64,000 nucleotides of DNA from DASZWJ01 sp963813895 (GTDB taxonomy: Bacteria; Pseudomonadota; Gammaproteobacteria; JAURND01), in NCBI GenBank assembly GCA_963813895.1, contig CAWFAS010000001.1, positions 992,001 to 1,056,000 of the forward strand, written 5' to 3'. This document shows, piece after piece, positions 34,802 to 49,800 of the stretch. Both the position numbers and the translations under genes were made by a program. The notes beneath the pieces are model-generated. The model was not told the DNA's origin. It saw only the letters and a program-made list of their open reading frames with translations, and did no database searches. Numbering within the stretch: the first letter of the stretch is position 1; each line of letters starts with the position of its first letter.

Positions 34802-37800
34802 ATGCGTATATCTAAACATAAGCTTACAGCCCCACAACAAAGTCTTTGGTTAGAGTGGAAATTAAATCCAGAATCAACAGCCTACAACCTTCCCTACGCA
34901 TTCAAGCTGAAGGGTGTATTAAATATTAATGCCCTCTCAAAAGCGTTGCATTTTTTAGTCGAACGTCATGATTCGCTGCGAACCTATTTTAAAGAAACTG
35001 CCACAACTCCGTTGCAGGTGATCAGCTCAGCAGTAGATTTCAAATTAAATATTATAGATCTCTCTGCAAATCAGCATGATGATAATTATGCAAAAATATT
35101 AACAGACACCATACTGTTACAATATAACACGCCATTTGATTTGCAAACATTGCCATTATTCAGATTTTCAATCATTAAAGAAAGTGATGAGGTTCATTAT
35201 TTTATTTTAAATTTTCATCATATTATAGTGGATGGATTTTCTGTTCCTATATTGCTGCAAGACATATCAAGTTTCTATAATTCTATTATTAAAAATAATG
35301 AAATTATTTTTTTGCCAACCGAGACAACCATGCCTCAAGTGTTGATTGAAGAATCTGAATATCTACACTCGGAGCACTACTATAAAGATTTAGAAGCATG
35401 GAAATCCCTATTAAAAAATTCTAATCTTTATACTCAGCTACCGCAAAAATTTTCAGCTTCATCTGACATTCATTCCACTACACATTATTTCAAAATTTCA
35501 GAAGATCTCACAAAATCACTTAAAACACTTGTTCGTCGCGAACATAGCACCCTGTTTACACTATTAATGGCCTGCTTCAAGATTTTATTATTTCGCTATA
35601 CAGGACAGGAAGATATCACCATCAATTACTCTGTTAATACCAGAACAAAAAAATCCAGAATATTTGTTGGACATTTTGTCAATATATTTTACTCAAGAAC
35701 CCAGTTTCACGATGATCTGACATTCTCTACCCTAGTTAAATTACATTTGCAAGAAAGAAAAATTATTCCAAAGGATAGGAGATTGCCTTTGGTTAATTTG
35801 ATTCAGGCGTTACGTAAAGAAGACCAAAGCAGAGACACTTTTATATGCAACGTCGTTTTTGGAACACGTTATTTTGGTAGAAAAGATTTAACTTTACATC
35901 ATATTGATGTAGAAGCACAAGAAACAGATCTCAGCGATACACAAAATGAATTAACCCTGCAATATGAAGAGGAACCAGATGGAATAATATTTAAAATATG
36001 GTATTCAAATAAACGCTTTGATAGAGTCTTCGTGGAAAATATGGGAACACATTTCAGCATACTTTTGGCTGAAGTAGCAAAAGATCCAAATCAGTTGATA
36101 TCTCAGATTCCTTTGCTTCCCGGCGAAGAAAAAAAGAAGCTATTAATTGAATGGAATGCTACCCAGGCAGATTATCCTCGAGATAAAACACTGCAACAAT
36201 TATTTGAAGCTCAGGTTGAGCGCACACCTGAACATATTGCAGTGACCTTTGAGAACCAAAGTCTCACCTATCGCGAACTCAACGCCAAAGCGAATCAATT
36301 GGCACATTATTTGCGCGCACAATACCAGTTGCAGCAAGGTGAAGCTTTACCCCCCGATACTTTAATTGCTATTGCCATTGAGCGCAGTCTAGAAATGATT
36401 ATTGGCATATTAGGTATCCTCAAAGCGGGTGGAGCCTATGTGCCAATTGATCCCGACTATCCTACACATCGTATCGAATACATGCTGCAGGACAGTCAAG
36501 TTAAATATGTTTTGATCCAAGAAAAACTAATAGCGCATTTACAGCCATTATTGAGCAGTTTACAGACAAGGCCAACCTATATCGCATTAGATCAAGATTG
36601 GCCTGTCATTGCCACAGCAGTTACAGACAATCCATCTGATATTAATCAACCAAAACATTTGGCTTATGTTATTTACACCTCGGGCTCCACTGGGCAACCC
36701 AAAGGCGCTATGAATACCCATAAAGGTATAGTAAATCGTCTGTGGTGGATGCAAGTTACTTATCAATTAAATCATCAAGATCGGGTACTACAAAAAACGC
36801 CTTTTAGTTTTGATGTGTCGGTGTGGGAATTTTTCTGGCCACTGATCTGTGGTTCACAATTAGTCATAGCACGCCCAGGAGAACATCAAGATCCAGCAGC
36901 ACTTTTGAAAACAATTGCAGAAAAACACATCACAACCTTACATTTTGTTCCTTCCATGTTAGACGTATTTTTAGCAACGGAAGGTTTAGAAAAATGTAAT
37001 CTAAAAAGAGTGATGTGCAGCGGTGAAGCATTAAGCTATGCTCTAAAAGAACGTTTCTATCAAAAAATATCGGCACAACTGCATAATCTGTACGGCCCTA
37101 CGGAAGCTGCTATTGATGTGACTGCCTGGGATTGCAGTCAGGATGTAGATACTATTGTTCCAATAGGCAAACCCATTGCGAATGTTCGCGTGTATATACT
37201 CAACTCCTATTTGATGCCCGTTCCCATCGGTGTGGCAGGAGAATTATATATTGGTGGCATCGCTTTAGCACGAGGGTACTTAAATCGCTCCGATTTGACA
37301 CAAGAACGCTTTATTCGTAATCCATTTAGCAGTGATCCTATTTCCCGTTTATACAAAACTGGTGATTTAGCACGTTGGTTGCCGGATGGCAATATAGAAT
37401 ATATTGGTCGAAACGATGACCAGGTTAAGATTCGTGGTTTTAGAATTGAATTAGGCGAAATCGAAGCGCAATTACTTTTGCACCCACAAGTACAGCAATG
37501 TGTGGTGCTGATCAAAGCTACAGCAGAAGAAAAACGTCTGATTGCTTACCTTGTTCCTAAAGAAAAAGATATTTTTGACGTACAAGAATTACGAAATTTC
37601 CTCAAACAAAATCTACCTGATTACATGGTGCCCAGTGCTTTTGTGGTGTTAGATGCGCTGCCCTTGACACCTAATGGTAAGGTAGATAAGAGGGCGTTGA
37701 CTCAGCAAGAGGTCAATTATCTCATAACACTCACGCACTATGTGGCGGCGCGCTCACCGGAAGAACAGGCATTGATCGCTATTTGGGCAGAAGTATTAAA

Positions 37801-40800
37801 TCAAAATCCGGATTCAATTGGCATTCACGATAACTTTTTCACCTTAGGCGGACACTCGTTACTAGTCATTCAGGTGATCTCGCGTATTCGCGCCGTATTT
37901 CAAGTTGAACTGCCCATGGTTGCTTTATTTGAGCACCCCACGGTGTTCACTTTGATAGATTGTGTTCACCAGCAGCGCCAACAGTATACGGCATTGCCTG
38001 CGCGACCCGTATTTACAACCAAGCCGGTTGATGCATCGCCGGTACTTTCTTTTGCCCAAGAGCGTCTGTGGTTTTTAGATCAGTTGGAGCCAAATAGTGC
38101 TTTTTATAATGTACCCATGGCATTGCGTCTGCAAGGGTCATTGAATATCACTGCTCTGGAAAAGGCTTTTTATACATTAATCGATCGCCATGAGTCTTTA
38201 CGTACTACCTTCGTAGTTGTTAATGGCGTAGCACGGCAAATAGTTATCCCAATAACCCAATTGCAATTTATTTTACCGGTATCATTATTAACTGCTACTG
38301 ATTCTCAGGCAGAACAATTGGAACGACTTGCCAGCATCGATGCGCAAACTCCGTTTGATCTCAGCAAGGGACCGTTATTACGGGTGAAATTGTATCAGAT
38401 TGCCCCGGAAGATCATGTATTACTAATTACGTTACATCACATTATTACCGATGGTTGGTCGATGGGTATTTTTTGTCGCGAATTAAGTCTTTGCTATGCA
38501 GCGACATTGGATCAAAAACCTCATGGTTTGCCGCCACTGGCCATTCAATATACGGATTTTGCCTATGGGCAGCGGCAATGGTTGCAGGGTGAAGTTTTAC
38601 AACAGCAGCTGGATTATTGGCGGCAGCAATTAGCAGATCTCGCGCCGTTACAACTGCCGTTAGATTACCCGCGTCCGGCCATGCAAACTTACAATGGTCA
38701 AACCTTATCAGTCAGTTTATCGATTGAACTCACCCAACAACTCAAGCAATTGAGCCAGAAAGCCAATGTCACTTTATTCACCAGCTTGTTTTCTGCGTTC
38801 TCACTGTTGTTGAGTCGTTACAGTGGCCAGGAAGATATAGCCATTGGCACACCCACTGCTGGACGCACTCAATTGGAAATCGAGGAATTAATTGGTTTCT
38901 TTGTGAATACCTTAGTACTACGTAGTGATTTATCCGGTCAGCCAGATTTTTATACGTTATTAAAACGCAATCATCAGATGACATTGGCGGCATATGATCA
39001 CCAAGATACACCGTTTGAAAAAGTTGTAGATGCGTTGGTTAAGGAACGGGATATCAGTCGTTCACCGTTGTTCCAGGTAATGTTTATCCTGCAAAACATG
39101 ACTCAAACTCCTTGGAATTTGCCGCATGTTGAAGTGATACCTATCATAACAGAATATTGTAGCGCCAAATTTGATTTAACGTTGGCGTTAGGTGAGCATG
39201 ATAATCAAATCCAGGGCAGTATCGTATATAATACTGATTTATATAAGGCGGAAACCATTGAGCAATTATGGCAACATTTCCTGGTATTACTGCAAAACAT
39301 TGTGGCCCAGCCTGAGTTACCAGTTGCAGCGCTGCCTATCTTGACTCAAGATGAACAGCAGAAAATCCTTGTGGATTGGAATTCGACCCAAACACACTAT
39401 CCCAAAGATAAAACACTGCAACAATTATTTGAAGCTCAGGTTGAGCGCACACCTGAAAATATTGCAGCAACCTTTGAGAACCAAAGTCTCACCTATCGCG
39501 AACTCAACGCCAAAGCGAATCAATTGGCACATTATTTGCGCGCACAATACCAGTTGCAGCAAGGCGAAGCTTTACCCCCCGATACTTTAATTGCTATTGC
39601 CATTGAGCGCAGTCTAGAAATGATTATCGGCATATTAGGTATCCTCAAAGCGGGTGGAGCCTATGTGCCAATTGATCCCGACTATCCTACACATCGTATC
39701 GAATACATGCTGCAGGACAGTCAAGTTAAATATGTTTTGATCCAAGAAAAACTAATAGCGCATTTACAGCCATTATTGAGCAGTTTACAGACAAGGCCAA
39801 CCTATATCGCATTAGATCAAGATTGGCCTGTCATTGCCACAGCAGTTACAGACAATCCATCTGATATTAATCAACCAAAACATTTGGCTTATGTTATTTA
39901 CACCTCGGGCTCCACTGGGCAACCCAAAGGCGCTATGAATACCCATAAAGGTATAGTAAATCGTCTGTGGTGGATGCAAGTTACTTATCAATTAAATCAT
40001 CAAGATCGGGTACTACAAAAAACGCCTTTTAGTTTTGATGTGTCGGTGTGGGAATTTTTCTGGCCACTGATCTGTGGTTCACAATTAGTCATAGCACGCC
40101 CAGGAGAACATCGAGATCCAGCAGCACTTTTGAAAACAATTGCAGAAAAACACATCACAACCTTACATTTTGTTCCTTCCATGTTAGACGTATTTTTAGC
40201 AACAGAAGGTTTAGAAAAATGTAATCTAAAAAGAGTGATGTGCAGCGGTGAAGCATTAAGCTATGCTCTAAAAGAACGTTTCTATCAAAAAATATCGGCA
40301 CAACTGCATAATCTGTACGGCCCTACGGAAGCTGCTATTGATGTGACTGCCTGGGATTGCAGTCAGGATGTAGATACTATTGTTCCAATAGGCAAACCCA
40401 TTGCGAATGTTCGCGTGTATATACTCAACTCCTATTTGATGCCCGTTCCCATCGGTGTGGCAGGAGAATTATATATTGGTGGCATCGCTTTAGCACGAGG
40501 GTACTTAAATCGCTCCGATTTGACACAAGAACGCTTTATTCGTAATCCATTTAGCAGTGATCCTATTTCCCGTTTATACAAAACTGGTGATTTAGCACGT
40601 TGGTTGCCGGATGGCAATATAGAATATATTGGTCGAAACGATGACCAGGTTAAGATTCGTGGTTTTAGAATTGAATTAGGCGAAATCGAAGCGCAATTAC
40701 TTTTGCACCCACAAGTACAGCAATGTGTGGTGCTGATCAAAGCTACAGCAGAAGAAAAACGTCTGATTGCTTACCTTGTTCCTAAAGAAAAAGATATTTT

Positions 40801-43800
40801 TGACGTACAAGAATTACGAAATTTCCTCAAACAAAATCTACCTGATTACATGGTGCCCAGTGCTTTTGTGGTGTTAGATGCGCTGCCCTTGACACCTAAT
40901 GGTAAGGTAGATAAGAGGGCGTTGACTCAGCAAGAGGTCAATTATCTCATAACACTCACGCACTATGTGGCGGCGCGCTCACCGGAAGAACAGGCATTGA
41001 TCGCTATTTGGGCAGAAGTATTAAATCAAAATCCGGATTCAATTGGCATTCACGATAACTTTTTCACCTTAGGCGGACACTCGTTACTAGTCATTCAGGT
41101 GATCTCGCGTATTCGCGCCGTATTTCAAGTTGAACTGCCCATGGTTGCTTTATTTGAGCGCCCCACGGTGTTCACTTTGATAGATTGTGTTCACCAGCAG
41201 CGCCAACAGTATACGGCATTGCCTGCGCGACCCGTATTTACAACCAAGCCGGTTGATGCATCGCCGGTACTTTCTTTTGCCCAAGAGCGTCTGTGGTTTT
41301 TAGATCAGTTGGAGCCAAATAGTGCTTTTTATAATGTACCCATGGCATTGCGTCTGCAAGGGTCATTGAATATCACTGCTCTGGAAAAGGCTTTTTATAT
41401 ATTAATCGATCGCCATGAATCTTTGCGCACTCATTTCGTAGCTGCCAATGGCGTGACCCAGCAAATCATTACCCCTATATCGCAGCTGCAATTTACATTA
41501 CCGGTAGCCACATTGACTGTTAACGATGCCACGGCAGAACAATTAAAGCAGCTGGCAAGTATCGATGCCCAAATTCCCTTTGATCTCAGTCAAGGCCCTT
41601 TATTGCGCGTGAAAGTATTCCAGATTGCGGCTGAAGATCATGTATTGCTAATTACATTACATCATATTATTACTGATGGTTGGTCGATGGGGATTTTCTG
41701 TCGCGAACTAAGCCTTTTCTATAAAGCTGCATTGGAACAAAGGCCACACGGCTTGCCACCATTAGCTATTCAATACGCGGATTTTGCTTATGTGCAACGG
41801 CAATGGTTACAGGGTGAAACGTTACAACAACAACTAGACTATTGGCAGCAGCAATTAGCGGATATCACGCCACTGCATTTACCTTTAGATTATCCTCGCC
41901 CAGCCATGCAAACTTATAATGGTCAAACATTATCAATCAGCCTATCAGTCGAACTCACCCAACAACTTAAACAACTCAGCCAGAAAGCAAATGTCACTTT
42001 ATTTACCACCCTATTTTCAGCTTTCTCGCTGTTGTTGGGCCGTTACAGTGGCCAAGATGACATTGCTATTGGCACATCCACTGCTGGACGCACTCAATTG
42101 GAAATCGAGGAATTAATTGGTTTCTTTGTGAATACAATAGTGTTACGCAGTGATTTATCCGGTCAGCCTGATTTTTTTACCTTACTCAAACGCAATCATC
42201 AAATGACATTGACAGCATATGATCACCAGGATACACCCTTTGAAAAAATTGTGGATACGTTGGTCAAAGAACGGGATACCAGTCGTTCACCACTGTTCCA
42301 GGTGATGTTTGTATTGCAAAATATTACTCAAACTCCTTGGAATTTACCACAGGTTGAAGTGACACCCATCGTAATAGACTATCGTAGCGCTAAATTTGAT
42401 TTAACATTGGCATTGGGTGAATACAATAATCAAATCCAGGGTGGGATAGAATATAATACGGCTTTGTTTAAGACAGAAACCATTGAGAGGTTATGGCAGC
42501 ATTTTCTGGTATTGCTGCAAGGCATTATTGCCCATCCGTCGCTACCAGTTACGGCATTGCCTATCTTGACCCCAGATGAGCAGCAAATCCTGGTAGATTG
42601 GAATGCTACAAAGGCAGATTATCCGCAAAATAAAACACTGCAACAATTATTTGAAGCCCAGGTTGAGCGAACGCCTGGGCATATTGCAGTAACTTTCGAG
42701 AACGAAGAACTTACTTATCGCGAACTTAATACTAAAGCCAATCAACTGGCGCATTATTTACGTTCGCAATACCAGCTGAGCCAAGATGAAATCTTACCTC
42801 CTGATACTTTAATCGCCATTGCCGTTGAACGCAGCCTGGAAATGATTATTGGTATTTTAGGTATCCTTAAAGCTGGTGCTGCCTATGTACCGATTGATCC
42901 AAATTATCCCTCAGAACGAATTCACTATATTCTGAAAGATACAAAAACAAAATCTATACTCACACAAAGTAATTTATTGACCCAGTTTAAAACGAATCTT
43001 AAAAATGAATATCTAACTCGGATAGTAGAATTGGATAAAATCTATTATGAAAATCAAAATACTGATAATTTAAAGCTACAAAATAATGAAAATAATTTAG
43101 CCTATGTAATTTATACTTCAGGAACAACAGGAAATCCGAAAGGAGTGATGATTCCTCACAACGCAGTTGTCAACACCATTGTTAGTCAAATTGCAAATTT
43201 TCCTGTCACGAGCCAGAGTTATGTGCTGCAGTTTGCTTCCATAAGTTTTGATGCAGCAGTATCGGAAATTTTTGGTGCTTTGCTGGCGGGTGCCCGATTG
43301 GTTCTTGGCTCCCGGGAACGATTATTGCCAGGAGAATCATTGGTCTCCTTATTACAAGGAGAAAAAATTTCAGTGGTAACTTTGCCACCTGTTGTACTCA
43401 ATGTGATTCCTTTGCAGGAGTTTCCTCAGTTGCAAACAATAGTTGTGGCTGGAGAAGCTTGTCCTATTAATTTAATAAACCAATGGGCTAAGCAGTATCG
43501 TTTTATTAATGCCTACGGACCTACAGAAGCTTCAATCTGCGCCAGCATGGGCCTTTGCCATCCTGATGATGAAAAAGCATCCATCGGTAAGCCTATCACG
43601 AATGCTCAACTCTATGTATTGGATAGAAACCTACAACTTGTACCTATAGGTGTTATAGGTGAACTGTATATTGGAGGTGCGGGCTTATCGCGTGGATACT
43701 TAAATCGTCCTGATCTGACACAAGAACGCTTTATTCATAATCCATTTAGCAGTGATCCTATTTCCCGTTTATACAAAACTGGTGATTTAGCACGTTGGTT

Positions 43801-46800
43801 GCCGGATGGCAATATAGAATATATTGGTCGAAACGATGACCAGGTTAAGATTCGTGGTTTTAGAATTGAATTAGGCGAAATCGAAGCGCAATTACTTTTG
43901 CACCCACAAGTACAGCAATGTGTGGTGCTGATCAAAGCTACAGCAGAAGAAAAACGTCTGATTGCTTACCTTGTTCCTAAAGAAAAAGATATTTTTGACG
44001 TACAAGAATTACGAAATTTCCTCAAACAAAATCTACCTGATTACATGGTGCCCAGTGCTTTTGTGGTGTTAGATGCGCTGCCCTTGACACCTAATGGTAA
44101 GGTAGATAAGAGGGCGTTGACTCAGCAAGAGGTCAATTATCTCATAACACTCACGCACTATGTGGCGGCGCGCTCACCGGAAGAACAGTCATTGATCGCT
44201 ATTTGGGCAGAAGTATTAAATCAAAATCCGGATTCAATTGGCATTCACGATAACTTTTTCACCTTAGGCGGACACTCGTTACTAGTCATTCAGGTGATCT
44301 CGCGTATTCGCGCCGTATTTCAAGTTGAACTGCCCATGGTTGCTTTATTTGAGCACCCCACGGTGTTCACTTTGATAGATTGTGTTCACCAGCAGCGCCA
44401 ACAGTATACGGCATTGCCTGCGCGACCCGTATTTACAACCAAGCCGGTTGATGCATCGCCGGTACTTTCTTTTGCCCAAGAGCGTCTGTGGTTTTTAGAT
44501 CAGTTGGAGCCAAATAGTGCTTTTTATAATGTACCCATGGCATTGCGTCTGCAAGGGTCATTGAATATCACTGCTCTGGAAAAGGCTTTTTATACATTAA
44601 TCGATCGCCATGAGTCTTTACGTACTACCTTCGTAGTTGTTAATGGCGTAGCACAGCAAATAGTTATCCCAATAACCCAATTGCAATTTATTTTACCGGT
44701 ATTATTATTAACTGCTACTGATTCTCAGGCAGAACAATTGGAACGACTTGCCAGCATCGATGCGCAAACTCCGTTTGATCTCAGCAAGGGACCGTTATTA
44801 CGGGTGAAATTGTATCAGATTGCCCCGGAAGATCATGTATTACTAATTACGTTACATCACATTATTACCGATGGTTGGTCGATGGGTATTTTTTGTCGCG
44901 AATTAAGTCTTTGCTATGCAGCGACATTGGATCAAAAACCTCATGGTTTGCCGCCATTGGCCATTCAATATACGGATTTTGCCTATGGGCAGCGGCAATG
45001 GTTGCAGGGCGAAGTTTTACAACAGCAGCTGGATTATTGGCGGCAGCAATTAGCAGATCTCGCGCCGTTACAACTGCCGTTAGATTACCCGCGTCCGGCC
45101 ATGCAAACTTACAATGGTCAAACCTTATCAGTCAGTTTATCGATTGAACTCACCCAACAACTCAAGCAATTGAGCCAGAAAGCCAATGTCACTTTATTCA
45201 CCAGCTTGTTTTCTGCGTTCTCACTGTTGTTGAGTCGTTACAGTGGCCAGGAAGATATAGCCATTGGCACACCCACTGCTGGACGCACTCAATTGGAAAT
45301 CGAGGAATTAATTGGTTTCTTTGTGAATACCTTAGTACTACGTAGTGATTTATCCGGTCAGCCAGATTTTTATACGTTATTAAAACGCAATCATCAGATG
45401 ACATTGGCGGCATATGATCACCAAGATACACCGTTTGAAAAAGTTGTAGATGCGTTGGTTAAGGAACGGGATATCAGTCGTTCACCGTTGTTCCAGGTAA
45501 TGTTTATCCTGCAAAACATGACTCAAACTCCTTGGAATTTGCCGCATGTTGAAGTGATACCTATCATAACAGAATATTGTAGCGCCAAATTTGATTTAAC
45601 GTTGGCGTTAGGTGAGTATGATAATCAAATCCAGGGCAGTATCGTATATAATACTGATTTATATAAGGCGGAAACCATTGAGCAATTATGGCAACATTTC
45701 CTGGTATTACTGCAAAACATTGTGGCCCAGCCTGAGTTACCAGTTGCAGCGCTGCCTATCTTGACTCAAGATGAACAGCAGAAAATCCTTGTGGATTGGA
45801 ATTCGACCCAAACACACTATCCCAAAGATAAAACACTGCAACAATTATTTGAAGCTCAGGTTGAGCGCACACCTGAACATATTGCAGTGACCTTTGAGAA
45901 CCAAAGTCTCACCTATCGCGAACTCAACGCCAAAGCGAATCAATTGGCACATTATTTGCGCGCACAATACCAGTTGCAGCAAGGCGAAGCTTTACCCCCC
46001 GATACTTTAATTGCTATTGCCATTGAGCGCAGTCTAGAAATGATTATTGGGATTTTAGGTATCCTCAAAGCGGGTGCTGCCTATGTACCGATTGATCCTG
46101 ACTATCCAGCACATCGTATTGAATTTATGCTGCGAGATTGTCAAACAAAATTTGTGCTGACTCAATCACATGTGCTAGCTAATTTACAACATGTGCTGAA
46201 ACACATAAAACCAGCGCCAAGCTGCATTGCTCTTGACACTGATTGGACTGAAATAGCTAAAGAATCAGAAAATAAAATACTATCATCGGCAACAGCAAGT
46301 GATGTAGCCTATGTGATATACACTTCGGGTTCCACGGGACAACCTAAAGGGGTGGCAGTGACCCATACCGGTCCAGTCAATCTTTTCACATGGATGATAT
46401 CGCATTATCATTTTACACGTCATGATCGATTCCTACAGAGAACATCTCCTGCATTTGATGCTTCCGTGTGGGAAATATTTACACCTTTATTGACTGGAGC
46501 CACACTGGTTTTAGCGCCAAAAGATATCAATATAAATATTGATTTATTAATTAAAACCATAGAAGAATATCAGATAACCACACTGCAGTTGGTTCCCACT
46601 CTATTGAGAGAGTGGTTAAGAACTGCAAAAGTGGAGAATTGTGCTTGTTTGAAACAAATATTTTCTGGTGGAGAGAATCTTTCTTCAGAAGTGATTAATT
46701 TATTTTTCAAAAACTTTAAAATTAAGCTACATAACTTGTATGGGCCAACTGAAACGAGCATACAAGTAATTACGCATACTTATTCTAGTGGGGCTAAATC

Positions 46801-49800
46801 AGCTGGCGGCATCATTGGCAAACCTATAGCGAATATACAAGCCTATGTGCTGAATCAAGATTTAATGGCGCTCCCAATTAATGTGGTAGGTGAATTATAC
46901 ATCGCTGGTGCGGGTTTGGCGCAAGGCTATATAAATCGACCTGATTTAACTGCTGAGAGATTCATTGCCAATCCGTTTGCTGCCGTAACAAATAAAACAA
47001 ATGGTTACACCCGATTATACAAGACCGGCGATTTAGTGCGCTGGCTACCCGATGGTAATTTAGCATACATTGGCCGCAATGATGATCAGGTTAAGATTCG
47101 CGGTTTTAGAATTGAGCTGGGTGAAATAGAAAAAATTCTCTCTAATTTTCCTGAAATTCAGCAAAGTGTGGTATTAGCAAAAGAGCGATTAGGCAATAAA
47201 TATTTAGCTGCTTACTATGTGGCTGAAAACCCGCTTGAAACAGACAAATTAATTCAATATTTATCGGAATATTTACCATCTTATATGGTTCCAACTAGCT
47301 TTATGTATCTGGCTTCTTTCCCGTTAACTCCCAATGGTAAGCTGGATGTTAAAGCATTACCCGATCCAGAATTTCATAGAGATGAAAAAGGCTATGTAGA
47401 GCCACAAACTGAACTTGAAGTGAAACTGTGTGTTATTTGGCAAACACTCTTAGGAATCGAAAAAGTCAGTATTCACGATGATTTTTTTAGAATCGGCGGT
47501 GATTCTATTTTGAGTATCCAATTAATCTCCAGGATGAGAAATCAAGGTTTACACTGCAGCATTAAAGACATCTTTGAGTATCGCACTATTTCCAGACTAG
47601 CCATGCATATTGAGACTCAAACCACTCTGGTTAAGATTGATGTGGAACAAGGCAGCCTGACAGGATCATTTGATTTGCTCCCCATCCAACAACAGTTTTT
47701 TGAGCAGAATTTTTATAATCCAAATCATTGGAATCAATCATTCCTGATGAAAGTCCCTGAACTGGATACTGAAAAACTGGCTGCTGTGATTATGAAATTG
47801 GCCACACAACACGATGCATTAAGAATCAGATACTTGATTAAACAAAAGATACAACAAACCTATCATGGCGACATTCCGCTGCCTGCTTTGCAAAGCTTAG
47901 ATCGATCCCACATCAATGATGAATCCCTTAATCAAATATTCACCGAATGGCAAAGTCATTTTAATATATCACAGGGTCCTTTATGGCAAATAGCCTATAT
48001 TCACGGTTATCCAGATGGCAGTGCGAGGTTGTATTTTGCTTTACATCATTTGATTGTTGATACTGTTTCTTGGCGTATTCTCATTGAAGATATTAAAACA
48101 TTGTATGAAGGAAAAAAGCTGGATTACAAAACCAGCAGTTACAGACAATGGGTGGATACAGTAAAAGCTTACGCGAAAAATAATGCTATGGAAATGGCGT
48201 ATTGGCTGGAGCAGATAAAAGACCAATCAGGCAATTATTCTGTTGGCAAGCTAAGCCCGCAGTTGACTTATGTCAAACTATCGAAAGAGCACACGCAGCA
48301 ATTAATTCAGAACGCCAATGCAGCCTTTCATACTGAAATTAATGATTTATTACTGACCGCATTAGCGTATGCACTCAAAGCCTGGCATCAATCCGATCAC
48401 AGCTATATTACTTTAGAAGGCCATGGACGAGAACACTTGCAGGATAATATTAATGTAAGCCGCACCGTGGGTTGGTTTACTACAGCCTATCCGGTAAAGC
48501 TTTCCTTGCAGAAAAATTTATCGGCCAGTATTAAAGCTATCAAAGAAAATCTACGGAGAATACCTAATAAAGGCATAGGCTATGGCGCATTAAAATATGA
48601 GGGTGACAATGAAACCCTTAAATCGCATCAGTTACCGGCGATTAGTTTTAATTATCTCGGTCAGTTTGATAATCAAACGACAACGTTTTGGCAGCTGGCA
48701 GGAGAAAGTTCCGGCCAGAGTATTAATGCAACTAATAGTAATTATCATGCGCTGGATATCAATGGTATGGTCCTCAATGGAGAAATGCGTTTTAGCATTG
48801 CCAGTCAGTTAAGTATCACTGAGACCAATCAATTCACTCAGGCTTTGCAACAGACTTTAGTCGAAGTTACGAAACACTGCGTTGAAAAAATAGCGGAGAA
48901 ACAAACAGAATATACACCCAGTGATTTTGATACGGTTAGTATCAGCCAGACATTATTGGGTAAGTTACAACAACGCTATCTTATTCAAGCGATTTATCCT
49001 GCCAATAGCTTGCAACAGGGTTTTATCTACCATGTGTTAAGCCAACCGGAAGACGACGCCTACCGCGTACAATTGCTGCTGGATTACCACAACCAATTAA
49101 ATATACCCGCTTTTAAAAATGCTTGGGAAAACGCATTACAAACCTATCCGATATTACGTACCTGCTTTAACTGGGAAGAAGAACTGATTCAAATTATCAC
49201 CAGACAAGGTCAACTTAAGTGGCAGGAACACGATGTATCAGCAATCACTGATAAAGATCAAGCCATTGCCCTGATTCAACAACAGGACCGTGTGCAACCT
49301 TTTGATTTAACTGAGCCATCACTGTTACGCCTGCACATAATTAAGCAAGCAGAAAATTTATATACATTATTATTAACTGTACATCACAGTATTGATGATG
49401 GTTGGAGTGGACCAATTTTACTCAATCATGTGCATCAAACTTATCTACAGATAATCAGAAACCTGTTACCACCTATAGAGGAAGAACAAGCCTATCTGAA
49501 TGCACAAAGGTATTATTTTAAGCATAAATCAGAAGTGGATAGTTACTGGAAAACTAAAATGCAATCTGTAGGAGATGCCAATGATCTCAATAGTTTACTA
49601 AGTTATACTGCTGACCTGAATCGCGTTAAAGAAATCAAAGATCCTCAAGAAAGTGGTATAACGATAAAGGGTTCAATATATCAACAACTTAAATTGCTAA
49701 GCCAACAGAAAGGGATAACACTGAATGTGATGTTGCAGTTTGCCTGGCATAAATTGATTCATACTTACACACAGGACAATCAAACCATAGTCGGGACCGT

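Noticed and set aside
37207..45431. Minus-strand and shifted frames inside the NRPS genes, several repeated with identical sequence
   Set aside because: They are shadows of the coding repeats and recur only because the domains are duplicated.
36182..46075. CRISPR or tandem satellite explanation for the regular repeats
   Set aside because: Units are 2 kb and code for NRPS domains; there are no short spaced repeats.
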